Shown: positions 7,946 through 15,926 of the stretch, one piece after another
How positions within the stretch are numbered: position 1 is the stretch's first letter
Layout: the number at the start of each line of letters is the position of its first letter
Assembly (NCBI RefSeq): GCF_014655595.1
Contig: NZ_BNBL01000008.1
Location: 1 to 64,000, forward strand
Direction: 5' to 3'
From: Streptomyces griseocarneus
Lineage (GTDB): Bacteria > Actinomycetota > Actinomycetes > Streptomycetales > Streptomycetaceae
Length of the DNA: 64,000 nt
Position numbers and translations under genes: made by a program
Notes under the pieces: generated by a model
What the model saw: only the letters and a program-made list of their open reading frames with translations
Told to the model about the DNA's origin: nothing
The model's database searches: none

Positions 7946-8731
7946 TCAGGGGACGATGCCCGCCTGCTTGGCGAGCAGTACGGTGGAGACCCGGTTGTTG
8001 GTGCCGAGCTTGCGGTAGATCTTCTCCAGGTGACGGTTGACCGTGTGCGGGGAGATGGTCAGGCGGCGGCCGATGCCGTGGGCGGTGATGCCCTCGGAGA
8101 GGAGGCCCAGGACGGTCAGTTCGCGCGGGGTCAGGCCGTGGTGCGGCGTCTCGAGGCGGCCGGCGGCGGGAAAGGCCGGGGCGACGGCCGCGCGCAGGCG
8201 GTGCAGTTCGCGTACGTGACGGTCGGCGGTGGCCAGCAGGGGCTGGACCCGTACCGCGAAGGCGAGGTCGTGCTCGGTGAACGCGCCGTCGCGGCCCAGG
8301 GAGATCGCGCGCAGCTCGTTGTCCTGGGCGGGCATCGGCAGGGCCAGCTGGTCGGTGGTGCCGTAGTCGCGCAGCGCCTCGCTGCGCCACTGGGAGCCGC
8401 GCCAGCCGCTCTCGCCGCAGAGTCCGCTCATCGTCACCGGGTCGCGCTCTCCGGCTGCCAGGTAGGGCAGCAGCGGGTGGCGCTGGCGGATCCGCCGCTG
8501 GACCACGTCGGTCACCGCGTCGCGGCCCAGACGCTCCGGCGCCCACCCCTCGACGCGGCCCGCGCGCTCGGTCCCCACGGGCAGCCGGGCGAAGATCACC
8601 GTGCCGCAGTCGAGGGCCTCGAGCAGGTGTTCCGCGATCAGATGCCGCAGCGCGTCGGGGTTCTCGCTCTCCAGGATCGCGACGACGAGGTCGAGCATGC
8701 GCTCGTAGTCCCGCGCATGAAGCTGTGGCAT
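7946..8731 (-). CDS. LuxR-type transcriptional regulator (copy B)
   Basis: Encodes 261 residues. The N-terminal ~190 residues look like a divergent GAF-type sensor (LHARDYERMLDLVVAILES at the start). The C-terminal ~65 residues are a LuxR helix-turn-helix (LTPRELTVLGLLSEG, ISPHTVNRHLEKIYRKLGTN). AAGGAG lies 12 bases before the ATG. It is a paralogue of the gene at 8890, which reads the same way 158 bases upstream; the HTH regions are nearly identical while the sensor parts differ. This suggests shared DNA sites and different signals. No phosphoacceptor domain is present, so it is not a classic response regulator. Confidence 0.88.
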   Translation of the reverse strand: MPQLHARDYERMLDLVVAILESENPDALRHLIAEHLLEALDCGTVIFARLPVGTERAGRVEGWAPERLGRDAVTDVVQRRIRQRHPLLPYLAAGERDPVTMSGLCGESGWRGSQWRSEALRDYGTTDQLALPMPAQDNELRAISLGRDGAFTEHDLAFAVRVQPLLATADRHVRELHRLRAAVAPAFPAAGRLETPHHGLTPRELTVLGLLSEGITAHGIGRRLTISPHTVNRHLEKIYRKLGTNNRVSTVLLAKQAGIVP

Positions 8732-8889
8732 GGCGGCAGCGTTCTCCTTCGGTCCACCCCCAGTCGGCCCGGCGGTCCGTACGCCGGGTAGCCCCCTGTC
8801 ACTGCATGTTACGGGTCCTGGGAGGGGCCCTCCACCGGCGCCGGGACCGGGCGCGCGGCGCGCGGCGCGCGCCGGGACCGCAGCCGCCG

Positions 8890-9657
8890 TCAGGTCGCCG
8901 GAACGAGCCCGGCCTGCTGCGCCAGGAGCAGGGTGGAGACGCGGTTGTTGGTGCCGAGCTTGCGGTAGATCTTCTCCAGGTGGCGGTTGACCGTGTGCGG
9001 GGAGATCGTCAGGCGGCGCGCGATCCCGGGCGTCGTGAGGCCCTCCGCCATCAGGCCGAGAACCGTGAGCTCCCGGGGCGTCAGGCCGTGCCCGGAGGGG
9101 TGGTCCGCCGTGAGCGCCGGAGCCGTCGTGCGCAGCCGGCGCAGTGCCTGCACGTGGTTGCCCGCCCTGACGAGCAGCGGCTGCACGCGGGCGGCGAAGG
9201 CCAGGTCGTGCGCGCGGAAGGACCCGTCACGGCCCATCAGGACCAGGCGGACGCGGTCCGGGTCACCGGGAACGGGCACACCCAGCTGCTGGGTGACGCC
9301 GAAGTCCCGGCGGGCTTCGCGGTACCACGAGGTGCGGCGCCAGTCCTCACAGATCTCGGTGACGGCCACCGGGGCGCTGTGCCCGCCCACGATGTACGAG
9401 AGCATCGGATGGCGCTGGCGCAGACGCCGCGGGACGAGGTCGCCGACGAGCGTGCCGAGCCGTTCGGGCGCCCACCCCTCGATGCTCCCCGTCCCCTCGG
9501 CGACGTTCACCACCGAGAACGTCGCCGAGTCGCACCCGACCGCCTTCAGCAGATGACCGGTGATCAGATGCCAGGCCGAGTCCGTGGCGTCGTTCTCCAG
9601 GATCGCCACGGCCAGGTCGAGCATCTGCTCGTAATCACGCGCATGGAGCCGCGCCAT
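8890..9657 (-). CDS. LuxR-type transcriptional regulator (copy A)
   Basis: Encodes 255 residues from ATG 9657. This start gives the same beginning (MARLHARDYEQML) as the paralogue at 8731 (MPQLHARDYERML) and is preferred over an in-frame start 63 bases upstream. It has the same layout: a sensor-like N-terminal domain with no Asp receiver signature, then a C-terminal LuxR helix-turn-helix (LTPRELTVLGLMAEG, ISPHTVNRHLEKIYRKLGTN). Its own promoter probably lies in the repeat-bearing gap to rsmE. Ligand and targets are unknown. The pair arose by tandem duplication. Confidence 0.88.
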   Translation of the reverse strand: MARLHARDYEQMLDLAVAILENDATDSAWHLITGHLLKAVGCDSATFSVVNVAEGTGSIEGWAPERLGTLVGDLVPRRLRQRHPMLSYIVGGHSAPVAVTEICEDWRRTSWYREARRDFGVTQQLGVPVPGDPDRVRLVLMGRDGSFRAHDLAFAARVQPLLVRAGNHVQALRRLRTTAPALTADHPSGHGLTPRELTVLGLMAEGLTTPGIARRLTISPHTVNRHLEKIYRKLGTNNRVSTLLLAQQAGLVPAT

Positions 9658-9781
9658 GTGTTCCCCACGCCCACCCTTCCCCCCGTGGTGTCTTCCGTCC
9701 GGCCGCGACCGGCCGGCCAACAGCCGACGGCCGAACAGCCGCAGCCGCAGCCGTCAGTCTCCCCGACCGCCGCCGCTCACG

Positions 9782-9845
9782 TCAGTCCGCATCAGCCGCG
9801 TCAGCTGCGTCAGCCCGCGTCAGCTGCGTCAGCCCGCATCAGCCC
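9782..9845. repeat. 19-bp tandem repeat upstream of LuxR copy A, covering the rsmE stop
   Basis: The 19-base unit CGCGTCAGCTGCGTCAGCC is present twice exactly (9797-9815 and 9816-9834) and is flanked by partial copies (CGCATCAGCC) on both sides. It contains repeated GTCAGC cores. It covers the rsmE stop codon region and most of the space before the LuxR gene, so it could be a regulator-binding cluster or plain slippage. Confidence 0.9.
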
Positions 9846-10588
9846 CAGCGTCCCGTGCGTCCCAGCAGTAGGGCCGCAGCCGCCGTCCCGGCCGTCGACG
9901 TGCGCAGCACGCTGGGGCCCAGGCGGTACGGATGGGCGCCGGCCTCGCCGAAGGCGGCGAGCTCCTCCGGCGAGACGCCGCCCTCGGGGCCGACGACCAG
10001 CACGATGTCGCCCGTCGGCGGCAGCTCGGCCGTGGCCAGCGGAGTGCTGCCCTCCTCGTGCAGCACCGCCGCGAACGCGGCGTCCGCCAGCAGGGTCGCG
10101 ACCTGCCGGGTCGTCATGGGGTCGGCCACGGACGGGAAGCGCAGACGGCGGGACTGCTTGCCCGCCTCGCGTGCCGTCGCGCGCCACTTGCCGAGCGACT
10201 TCAGGCCCCGCTCGCCCTTCCACTGGGTGACGCAGCGCGAGGCCGACCAGGGGACGATCACGTCGACGCCCGTCTCGGTCATCGTCTCGACGGCCAGCTC
10301 GCCCCGGTCGCCCTTCGGCAGGGCCTGGACGACCGTGATGCGCGGCTGCGGCAGCGGCTCGGAGCGTACGGACGTCACCGCGACCTCGAGGTGGTCCTTG
10401 CCCTCGACGGCGGCCACGGTGCCGAAGGCGCCCGTGCCGTCGCCGTCGGTCAGGACGATCTCCTCGCCGACGCGCAGCCGGCGCACGGACACCGCGTGGC
10501 GGCCCTCGGAGCCGCCCAGGGGGAAGACGGTGCCGGGGAAGACGCCCGTCAGGGAGTCCTCTTCGACCAGGAACACCGGCGCTGTCAT
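9839..10588 (-). CDS. rsmE: 16S rRNA (uracil-1498-N3)-methyltransferase
   Basis: Encodes 249 residues, the usual length for RsmE, which methylates U1498 of 16S rRNA in the assembled 30S subunit using S-adenosylmethionine. The N-terminal PUA-like part (MTAPVFLVEEDSL...) is followed by the SPOUT/knotted methyltransferase domain with the signature VGPEGGVSPEE and the C-terminal LGPSVLRTSTAGTAA loop that forms the knot. The gene lies just downstream of the nitronate monooxygenase gene (42 bases) in the same direction, and the dnaJ2-hrcA unit lies further upstream on the same strand. Its stop codon falls inside a tandem repeat. Confidence 0.96.
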   Translation of the reverse strand: MTAPVFLVEEDSLTGVFPGTVFPLGGSEGRHAVSVRRLRVGEEIVLTDGDGTGAFGTVAAVEGKDHLEVAVTSVRSEPLPQPRITVVQALPKGDRGELAVETMTETGVDVIVPWSASRCVTQWKGERGLKSLGKWRATAREAGKQSRRLRFPSVADPMTTRQVATLLADAAFAAVLHEEGSTPLATAELPPTGDIVLVVGPEGGVSPEELAAFGEAGAHPYRLGPSVLRTSTAGTAAAALLLGRTGRWG

Positions 10589-10630
10589 GACGTACTCGCT
10601 CTCTCGGACTTTCTGATCAACAAAATCGGC

Positions 10631-11719
10631 TCAGCACCCCGCCGGGGCGCGGGCCGCCGCAAGCTCGGCGGCCAGGACCCCGACCAGGTCGGCCGCCGGC
10701 ATCGTGCGGGCCAGGCGGTGGCCCTGGCCCGCCCACAGGTTCATGCCCTGTGGGTCGCCGGCCGCCGCGGCGGCCTTGCGCAGGCCGGAGGTCATGTGGT
10801 GGATCTGGGGGTACGCGGCGGGGGCGTACGGGCCGTGCTCACGGATGAAACGGTTCACCAGTCCCCGGGCCGGGCGCCCGGTGAAGGCTCGGGTCAGCTC
10901 CGTGCGGACGAACAACGGGTCGGTCAGCGCCCGCTTGTGCAGGGGGTGGGCGCCGGACTCGGGGCAGGGCAGGAACGCCGTGCCGAGCTGCGCCGCACAG
11001 GCGCCCGCGGCGAGGACCGCGGCTATCGCCTCGCCCCGCATCAGCCCGCCCGCCGCGATCACCGGAAGCGGCACGCTCTCGCGGACCTCGGCGAGCAGCG
11101 GCAGCAGCCCGGCGCCCTCGCCGTCCGCCTCCGGGTCGTCGTGGTGGGTGCCCTGGTGGCCGCCGGCCTCCACGCCCTGGACGCAGACGGCGTCCGCGCC
11201 GGCCTCCCGCGCGGCACGGGCCTCGGCGGCCGAGGTCACGGTCACCACCGTGACCGTGCCGGCCTCGGCCAGGGCGTCCACGGCCGTACGGGAAGGACAC
11301 CCGAAAGTGAAGGAGACGATGGGAACGGGGTCGTCGAGGAGGATGGCGAGCTTGGCGTCGTAGCCGTCGTCGGAGCTCTGGTCCGTTTCGTGGTCCGTCT
11401 CGCCGAGCGGCGTCCGGTACCGGGCGGCCTCGCCGGCCAGCCGCTCGGCGTAGGCCCCGACGGCGGCCGGGTCGGCGGCGGGCGGCTGGGGCAGGAAGAG
11501 GTTGACGCCGAAGGGCCGGCCGGTGCGGGCGCGGAGTTGCTTGATCTCCTCGTGCATCGCGGCCGGCGTCTTGTACCCGGCGGCGAGGAAGCCCAGGCCA
11601 CCGGCGTCGCCGACGGCGGCGGCCAGCGCCGGATTGGAGCCGCCGCCCGCCATCGGGGCCTGCACGATCGGGTGCTCGAACAGTCTGGTCACTCTGGTCA
11701 GTCCGGACAACGGAGCCAT
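10631..11719 (-). CDS. Nitronate monooxygenase (NPD/2-nitropropane dioxygenase-like)
   Basis: Encodes 362 residues from ATG 11719 (an in-frame GTG lies 6 bases further up). It is a flavin-dependent TIM barrel. QAPMAGG near the N-terminus, CVQGVEAGGHQG in the middle (the GGH loop that contacts FMN) and the GGLMRGEAIAAVLAAGACAAQLGTAF strand-loop (phosphate binding) are typical of class I nitronate monooxygenases, which oxidise nitronates such as propionate-3-nitronate. It lies between dnaJ2 and rsmE on the same strand; a strong hairpin at 11746-11784 suggests its own promoter. The true substrate is not known, since the family also includes general FMN oxidoreductases. Confidence 0.9.
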   Translation of the reverse strand: MAPLSGLTRVTRLFEHPIVQAPMAGGGSNPALAAAVGDAGGLGFLAAGYKTPAAMHEEIKQLRARTGRPFGVNLFLPQPPAADPAAVGAYAERLAGEAARYRTPLGETDHETDQSSDDGYDAKLAILLDDPVPIVSFTFGCPSRTAVDALAEAGTVTVVTVTSAAEARAAREAGADAVCVQGVEAGGHQGTHHDDPEADGEGAGLLPLLAEVRESVPLPVIAAGGLMRGEAIAAVLAAGACAAQLGTAFLPCPESGAHPLHKRALTDPLFVRTELTRAFTGRPARGLVNRFIREHGPYAPAAYPQIHHMTSGLRKAAAAAGDPQGMNLWAGQGHRLARTMPAADLVGVLAAELAAARAPAGC

Positions 11720-11745
11720 GACCACATCGTGTCACAAACCGACGA

Positions 11746-11784
11746 ACCGGCCCCGGCCACGGGGAAGCCGTGGCCGGGGCCGGT
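11746..11784 (-). terminator. Terminator of dnaJ2
   Basis: ACCGGCCCCGGCCACGG and CCGTGGCCGGGGCCGGT form a perfect 17-bp stem with a 5-base loop, 40 bases past the dnaJ2 stop. There is no T-run, as is common for Streptomyces terminators. Confidence 0.85.
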
Positions 11785-11823
11785 CATGATCCGTCGGTCG
11801 CCTTCGGCGAAGGGCCGCCGGGC

Positions 11824-12963
11824 CTACCGTCCGTTGAACGCGTCCTTCAGGCGGGAGAACAGCCCCTGCTGACCCGGCTTGAACTCGCCCATCGGGCGCT
11901 CCTCGCCGCGCATCTTCGCCAGCTGGCGCAGCAGTTCCTCCTGCTGCGGGTCCAGCTTGGAGGGCGTGGTGACCTCGACGTGCACGACGAGGTCACCGCG
12001 GCCGCCGCCGCGCAGGTGGGTGACGCCGCGCTGGTGCAGCGGGATCGACTGGCCGGACTGCGTGCCCGGACGGATGTCGATCTCCTCGACGCCGTCCAGC
12101 GTCTCCAGCGGCACCTTCGTGCCGAGCGCGGCCGCCGTCATCGGGATGGTGACCGTGCAGTGCAGGTCGTCACCGCGACGCTGGAAGACCGGGTGCGGGG
12201 TCTCGTGGATCTCCACGTAGAGGTCGCCGGCCGGGCCGCCACCGGGGCCGACCTCGCCCTCGCCCGCGAGCTGGATGCGGGTGCCGTTGTCGACGCCGGC
12301 CGGGATCTTGACCGTGAGGTTCCGCCGGGACCGGACGCGGCCGTCACCGGCGCACTCCGGGCACGGGGTCGGCACGACCGTGCCGAAGCCCTGGCACTGC
12401 GGGCACGGGCGGGAGGTCATGACCTGGCCCAGGAAGGACCGGGTGACCTGGGAGACCTCGCCACGGCCGCGGCACATGTCACACGTCTGCGCGGACGTGC
12501 CCGGGGCCGCGCCCTCGCCGCTGCAGGTCGTACAGACGACGGCCGTGTCGACCTGGATGTCCTTGGTGGTGCCGAAGGCGGCCTCCGCCAGGCTTACTTC
12601 GAGCCGGATCATGGCGTCCTGGCCGCGGCGCGTGCGCGAGCGCGGACCGCGCTGCGAGGCCTGGCCGAAGAAGGCGTCCATGATGTCGGAGAAGTTGCCG
12701 AAGCCGGCGCCGAAGCCGCCGGCGCCCGCACCCGCGCCGCCCGAGGAGGACAGCGGGTCGCCGCCGAGGTCGTAGACCTGCTTCTTCTGCGGGTCGGAGA
12801 GGACCTCGTAGGCCGCGTTGATCTCCTTGAACCGCTCCTGCGTCTTCGGGTCGGGGTTGACGTCCGGGTGCAGCTCGCGCGCGAGACGGCGGAAGGCCTT
12901 CTTGATCTCGTCCTGCGAGGCATCGCGCCGTACGCCCAGGACCGCGTAGTAATCCGTGGCCAC
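11824..12963 (-). CDS. dnaJ: Chaperone DnaJ (second copy type, DnaJ2)
   Basis: Encodes 379 residues with a GTG start. This co-chaperone stimulates DnaK ATPase and holds unfolded protein. It has the J-domain with the HPD motif (ELHPDVN) near residue 33, a Gly-rich linker with an FGxG run, four CxxCxGxG zinc motifs (CTTCSGEG, CDMCRGRG, CPQCQGFG, CPECAGDG), then the C-terminal substrate domain. It follows hrcA with a one-base stop/start overlap (TAGTG), so it is co-transcribed and translationally coupled with the repressor. This placement next to hrcA, not behind dnaK-grpE, marks it as the DnaJ2 type of Streptomyces. Expression should be heat-inducible through the CIRCE-like site at 14078. Confidence 0.97.
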   Translation of the reverse strand: MATDYYAVLGVRRDASQDEIKKAFRRLARELHPDVNPDPKTQERFKEINAAYEVLSDPQKKQVYDLGGDPLSSSGGAGAGAGGFGAGFGNFSDIMDAFFGQASQRGPRSRTRRGQDAMIRLEVSLAEAAFGTTKDIQVDTAVVCTTCSGEGAAPGTSAQTCDMCRGRGEVSQVTRSFLGQVMTSRPCPQCQGFGTVVPTPCPECAGDGRVRSRRNLTVKIPAGVDNGTRIQLAGEGEVGPGGGPAGDLYVEIHETPHPVFQRRGDDLHCTVTIPMTAAALGTKVPLETLDGVEEIDIRPGTQSGQSIPLHQRGVTHLRGGGRGDLVVHVEVTTPSKLDPQQEELLRQLAKMRGEERPMGEFKPGQQGLFSRLKDAFNGR

Positions 12964-13979
12964 TACGACTCCGCCAGGATCTGTCCGACGTAACGTGCCA
13001 CTGCGCGTACCGCTCCCATCGTTCCGGGGTAGTCCATGCGGGTCGGTCCGACCACGCCGAGTTTGGCGACTGCCTCGTCGCCCGAACCGTAGCCGACGGC
13101 GACGACCGATGTGGAGGTCAGTCCCTCGTGAGCGTTCTCATGACCGATGCGCACGGTCATCTCCGAGCCCTTGGCCTCGCCGAGCAGTTTGAGCAGCACG
13201 ACCTGCTCCTCCAACGCCTCCAGCACGGGCCGGATCGTCAGCGGGAAGTCATGACCGAAACGAGTGAGGTTGGCGGTGCCGCCGATCATCAGCCGTTCCT
13301 CGGTCTCCTCGACCAGGGTCTCGAGCAGAGTGGCGAGAACCGTGGAAACGGTTCCGCGCTCGTCCTGCTCGAACGACTCCGGAAGGTCCTGCACGAGCTG
13401 CGGCACATCCGTGAACCGCCGCCCCACGACACGGCTGTTCAGCCGCGCCCGCAGGTCGGCCAGGGCGTTCTCGCCCACCGGCGCCGGGCAGTCGATCATG
13501 CGCTGCTCCACCCGGCCCGTGTCCGTGATCAGCACGAGCATGACCCGGGCCGGAGCGAGCGAGAGCAACTCCACGTGACGCACGGTCGAACGGGTCAGCG
13601 AGGGATACTGCACCACCGCGACCTGCCGGGTCAGCTGCGCCAGCAGCCGCACCGTGCGGGCCACCACGTCGTCCAGGTCGACCGCGCCGTCCAGGAAGTT
13701 CTGGATGGCACGCCGCTCCGGCGTCGACAGGGGCTTGACGCCCGCCAGCTTGTCGACGAAGAGGCGGTAGCCCTTGTCGGTCGGGATGCGACCCGCGCTC
13801 GTGTGGGGCTGGGCGATGAAGCCCTCTTCCTCCAGCGCGGCCATGTCGTTGCGGACGGTGGCCGGGGACACGCCCAGCCGGTGCCGCTCGGTGAGGGCCT
13901 TGGAGCCGACGGGCTCCTCGGTGCCCACGTAGTCCTGGACGATCGCGCGCAACACCTCGAGCCTGCGTTCGCTCAGCAT
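12963..13979 (-). CDS. hrcA: Heat-inducible transcription repressor HrcA
   Basis: Encodes 338 residues from ATG 13979, chosen because GGAGGT lies 8 bases before it and the family begins MLSERR. HrcA is a dimeric repressor that binds CIRCE operators and is tuned by GroEL. The winged-helix N-terminus (LEVLRAIVQDYV, VSPATVRNDMAALEEEGFI) and the conserved HTSAGRIPTDKGYRLFVD block are intact, followed by the dimerisation domain. It is the first gene of the hrcA-dnaJ2 pair, and a CIRCE-like dyad about 100 bases upstream points to autoregulation. Confidence 0.97.
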   Translation of the reverse strand: MLSERRLEVLRAIVQDYVGTEEPVGSKALTERHRLGVSPATVRNDMAALEEEGFIAQPHTSAGRIPTDKGYRLFVDKLAGVKPLSTPERRAIQNFLDGAVDLDDVVARTVRLLAQLTRQVAVVQYPSLTRSTVRHVELLSLAPARVMLVLITDTGRVEQRMIDCPAPVGENALADLRARLNSRVVGRRFTDVPQLVQDLPESFEQDERGTVSTVLATLLETLVEETEERLMIGGTANLTRFGHDFPLTIRPVLEALEEQVVLLKLLGEAKGSEMTVRIGHENAHEGLTSTSVVAVGYGSGDEAVAKLGVVGPTRMDYPGTMGAVRAVARYVGQILAES

Positions 13980-14053
13980 CGCGCGCACCTCCATCGGTCC
14001 AAAGGGTTCAGCCGTCGTACGGGTCGTACGTGTTGTACGAGGGTCGCATGCGC

Positions 14054-14073
14054 GGGGGTCCCACCGGACCCCC
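14054..14073 (-). other. Hairpin in the hrcA leader
   Basis: GGGGGTCC-CACC-GGACCCCC, an 8-bp perfect stem with a 4-base loop, lies between the CIRCE-like dyad and the hrcA start. If transcription starts near CIRCE this lies in the 5' untranslated RNA. It could pause or end transcription or stabilise the message; no T-run follows. Confidence 0.5.
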
Positions 14074-14077
14074 GCCC

Positions 14078-14104
14078 TTGGCACTCAAAGGTCACGAGTG
14101 CCAG
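14078..14104 (-). promoter_or_regulatory. CIRCE-like HrcA operator
   Basis: TTGGCACTC, nine bases, GAGTGCCAG. The published CIRCE consensus is TTAGCACTC-N9-GAGTGCTAA. The spacer length is exact, and the third position of each arm and the final bases depart together in a way that keeps most of the dyad. It lies 99 bases upstream of the hrcA start and 119 bases upstream of the divergent MBL-fold gene, so HrcA very likely represses its own operon here. Confidence 0.88.
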
Positions 14105-14222
14105 AACCCTCAAGCCAGTGTACGGCCGGGCACCACGGACAGGGCAAGGGCAGTCCCCGCCGCGTGCCCCCGGTCCCGTGTGCGGGCGGGCGACGGCACG
14201 GCCGTGCGGCTAGCGTCGCGGT

Positions 14223-14972
14223 ATGGAGACTCAAGGGGAATCCGGCGCCGTGGCGGCGCATTGGGAACGGCTCGCGCCACACGTCGTACGCCGCAGGCTG
14301 CCGGGCTGGGACGCCACCGTCGGAGCGATCGCGGGGGCGGACGGCGTCCTGGTCGTGGACACCGGGTCGTCGCTGCGCGAGGGCACGGAGATCCGGCGCG
14401 AGGTGCAGCAGATCTTCGGCCTCTCCGTGACGCACATCGCACTCACGCACCCCCACTTCGACCACCTCCTGGGCACCGCCGCCTTCTCCGGCGTGCAGGT
14501 GTACGGGGCGGTGGGGCTCGGCGAGCTGCTGCGCGCCGAGCACGAGCGCGAGGAGCTGCGGCGGGACGCCGTGCGCTACGGAGTGCCGCGCGATGCCGCC
14601 GCCGAGGCGGTGGAACTGCTCGTACCGCCCCAGCACGCCGTCTCCGGGGAGGTCACGGTCGACCTGGGCGGCGGGCGGCGCGTGCTGCTCGCGAACGTGG
14701 GGCCCGGGCACACGGCGTACGACCTGGCGGTGCTCGTGCCGGGCGGGAACGGCTCCCCCGAGATCGTCTTCTGCGGCGACGTGATCGAGGAGTCCGGCGA
14801 GCCGCAGGCCGGTCCGGACGCGCTGCCGCACGCCTGGCCGGCGGCCGTGGACCGGCTGCTCACGCTGGGCGGCGACGAGGCGGTGTACGTGCCGGGGCAC
14901 GGGGCGGTGGTGGACGCGGCGTTCGTGCGGCGGCAGGGCGAGGCGTTGCGGGCCCGGTTCGGCGTGTCGTGA
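14223..14972 (+). CDS. MBL-fold metallo-hydrolase
   Basis: Encodes 249 residues. The metallo-beta-lactamase fold is shown by VLVVDTGSS, the metal motif HPHFDH (residues 76-81), GPGHTAYD (third metal ligand), FCGDVIEE and VPGHG. This set fits a binuclear zinc hydrolase of the glyoxalase II/QuiP-like group, but the substrate cannot be told. There is no signal peptide, so it acts in the cytosol. It is divergent from hrcA across the CIRCE-like site and 6 bases ahead of the DUF3097 gene, so these two probably form an operon. Confidence 0.9.
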   Translation: METQGESGAVAAHWERLAPHVVRRRLPGWDATVGAIAGADGVLVVDTGSSLREGTEIRREVQQIFGLSVTHIALTHPHFDHLLGTAAFSGVQVYGAVGLGELLRAEHEREELRRDAVRYGVPRDAAAEAVELLVPPQHAVSGEVTVDLGGGRRVLLANVGPGHTAYDLAVLVPGGNGSPEIVFCGDVIEESGEPQAGPDALPHAWPAAVDRLLTLGGDEAVYVPGHGAVVDAAFVRRQGEALRARFGVS

Positions 14973-14978
14973 TCCACA

Positions 14979-15815
14979 ATGGCGCGCATGCGCAGCAGCC
15001 GACAGTACGACCCCGATCTGACGCCCCCGTGGAAGCGGAGCACGCCCGCGCCCGAGGTGCCCGCCGAGGCGGATCTCGTGGTGGAGGAGGTCACCACCGG
15101 TTTCTGCGGGGCGGTGATCCGCTGCGAGAAGACCGCGCAGGGGCCGACGGTGACGCTGGAGGACCGCTTCGGCAAGCACCGGGTCTTTCCCATGGAGCCC
15201 CGGGGCTTCCTGCTGGAGGGGCGCGTCGTCACGCTCGTACGCCCCTCGGCTCCCGCCGCGCGCGGGCCGCAGCGCACGGCCTCCGGCTCCATCGCCGTCC
15301 CGGGCGCCCGAGCGCGGGTGGCGCGCGCCGGGCGCATCTACGTCGAGGGGCGCCACGACGCGGAGCTCGTGGAGCGGGTCTGGGGTGACGACCTGCGGAT
15401 CGAAGGCGTGGTCGTCGAGTACCTGGAGGGCATCGACGACCTGCCCGCGATCGTCGAGTCCTTCGCCCCCGGCCCGGACGCCCGCCTGGGCGTCCTGGTG
15501 GACCACCTGGTCCCGGGCTCGAAGGAGTCCCGCATCGCCGCCGCCGTCACGGGCGCGGACGTACTGGTCGTCGGCCATCCGTACATCGACGTCTGGGAGG
15601 CCGTGAAGCCGTCCTCACTCGGCATCCCCGGCTGGCCCCGCGTCCCGCACGGCCAGGACTGGAAGACAGGCGTCTGCCGCGCCCTCGGCTGGCCGGAGAA
15701 CACAGGCGCCGCGTGGCAACGGATCCTGGGCTCGGTGCGGTCGTACAAGGACCTGGAGCCGCAGTTGCTGGGTCGGGTGGAAGAGCTGATCGACTTCGTG
15801 ACGGTCGAGGGGTAG
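14979..15815 (+). CDS. DUF3097 family protein
   Basis: Encodes 278 residues and belongs to an actinobacterial family of unknown function (DUF3097). The first ~95 residues form a small beta-rich domain. The rest contains IYVEGRHDAELVERVWGDDL and later VLVDHLVPGSKE and VVGHPYIDVWEAV. The Glu followed by the later DHL and D residues recalls a TOPRIM-like fold, suggesting nucleic-acid or nucleotide chemistry, but this is my inference. It follows the MBL-fold gene by 6 bases. An in-frame ATG 9 bases downstream is an alternative start. Confidence 0.9.
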   Translation: MARMRSSRQYDPDLTPPWKRSTPAPEVPAEADLVVEEVTTGFCGAVIRCEKTAQGPTVTLEDRFGKHRVFPMEPRGFLLEGRVVTLVRPSAPAARGPQRTASGSIAVPGARARVARAGRIYVEGRHDAELVERVWGDDLRIEGVVVEYLEGIDDLPAIVESFAPGPDARLGVLVDHLVPGSKESRIAAAVTGADVLVVGHPYIDVWEAVKPSSLGIPGWPRVPHGQDWKTGVCRALGWPENTGAAWQRILGSVRSYKDLEPQLLGRVEELIDFVTVEG

Positions 15816-15824
15816 GGCCGTCGC

Positions 15825-15898
15825 CAGGTTGTGGGCAGTCGTTCCGCTGGGCTGGGGGCACCTCCCAGCGGTAGCTGGGGGAGGGTGGGCACAACCTG
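15825..15898. repeat. Palindromic intergenic repeat between convergent genes
   Basis: The outer arms CAGGTTGTG and CACAACCTG are a perfect inverted pair. Inside them lies a nested hairpin run (CTGGGGGCACCTCCCAG, then AGCTGGGGGAGG). The inner block resembles a short repeat I remember from many Streptomyces intergenic regions. It lies between the 3' ends of the DUF3097 gene and hemW, so it could serve as terminator for both. Confidence 0.75.
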
Positions 15899-15926
15899 CC
15901 CACCGGCCCGCACCCGGCAACGCTCC

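Noticed and set aside
9782..9845. CRISPR-like array
   Set aside because: Units are contiguous without unique spacers, and no cas gene is present; it is a plain tandem repeat.
14054..14073. Terminator of an undetected gene upstream of hrcA
   Set aside because: No gene on the minus strand ends there; the hairpin fits better as part of the hrcA leader.
12981..14213. Plus-strand frame opposite hrcA
   Set aside because: His/Gln/Arg-rich translation without any domain; shadow of hrcA.
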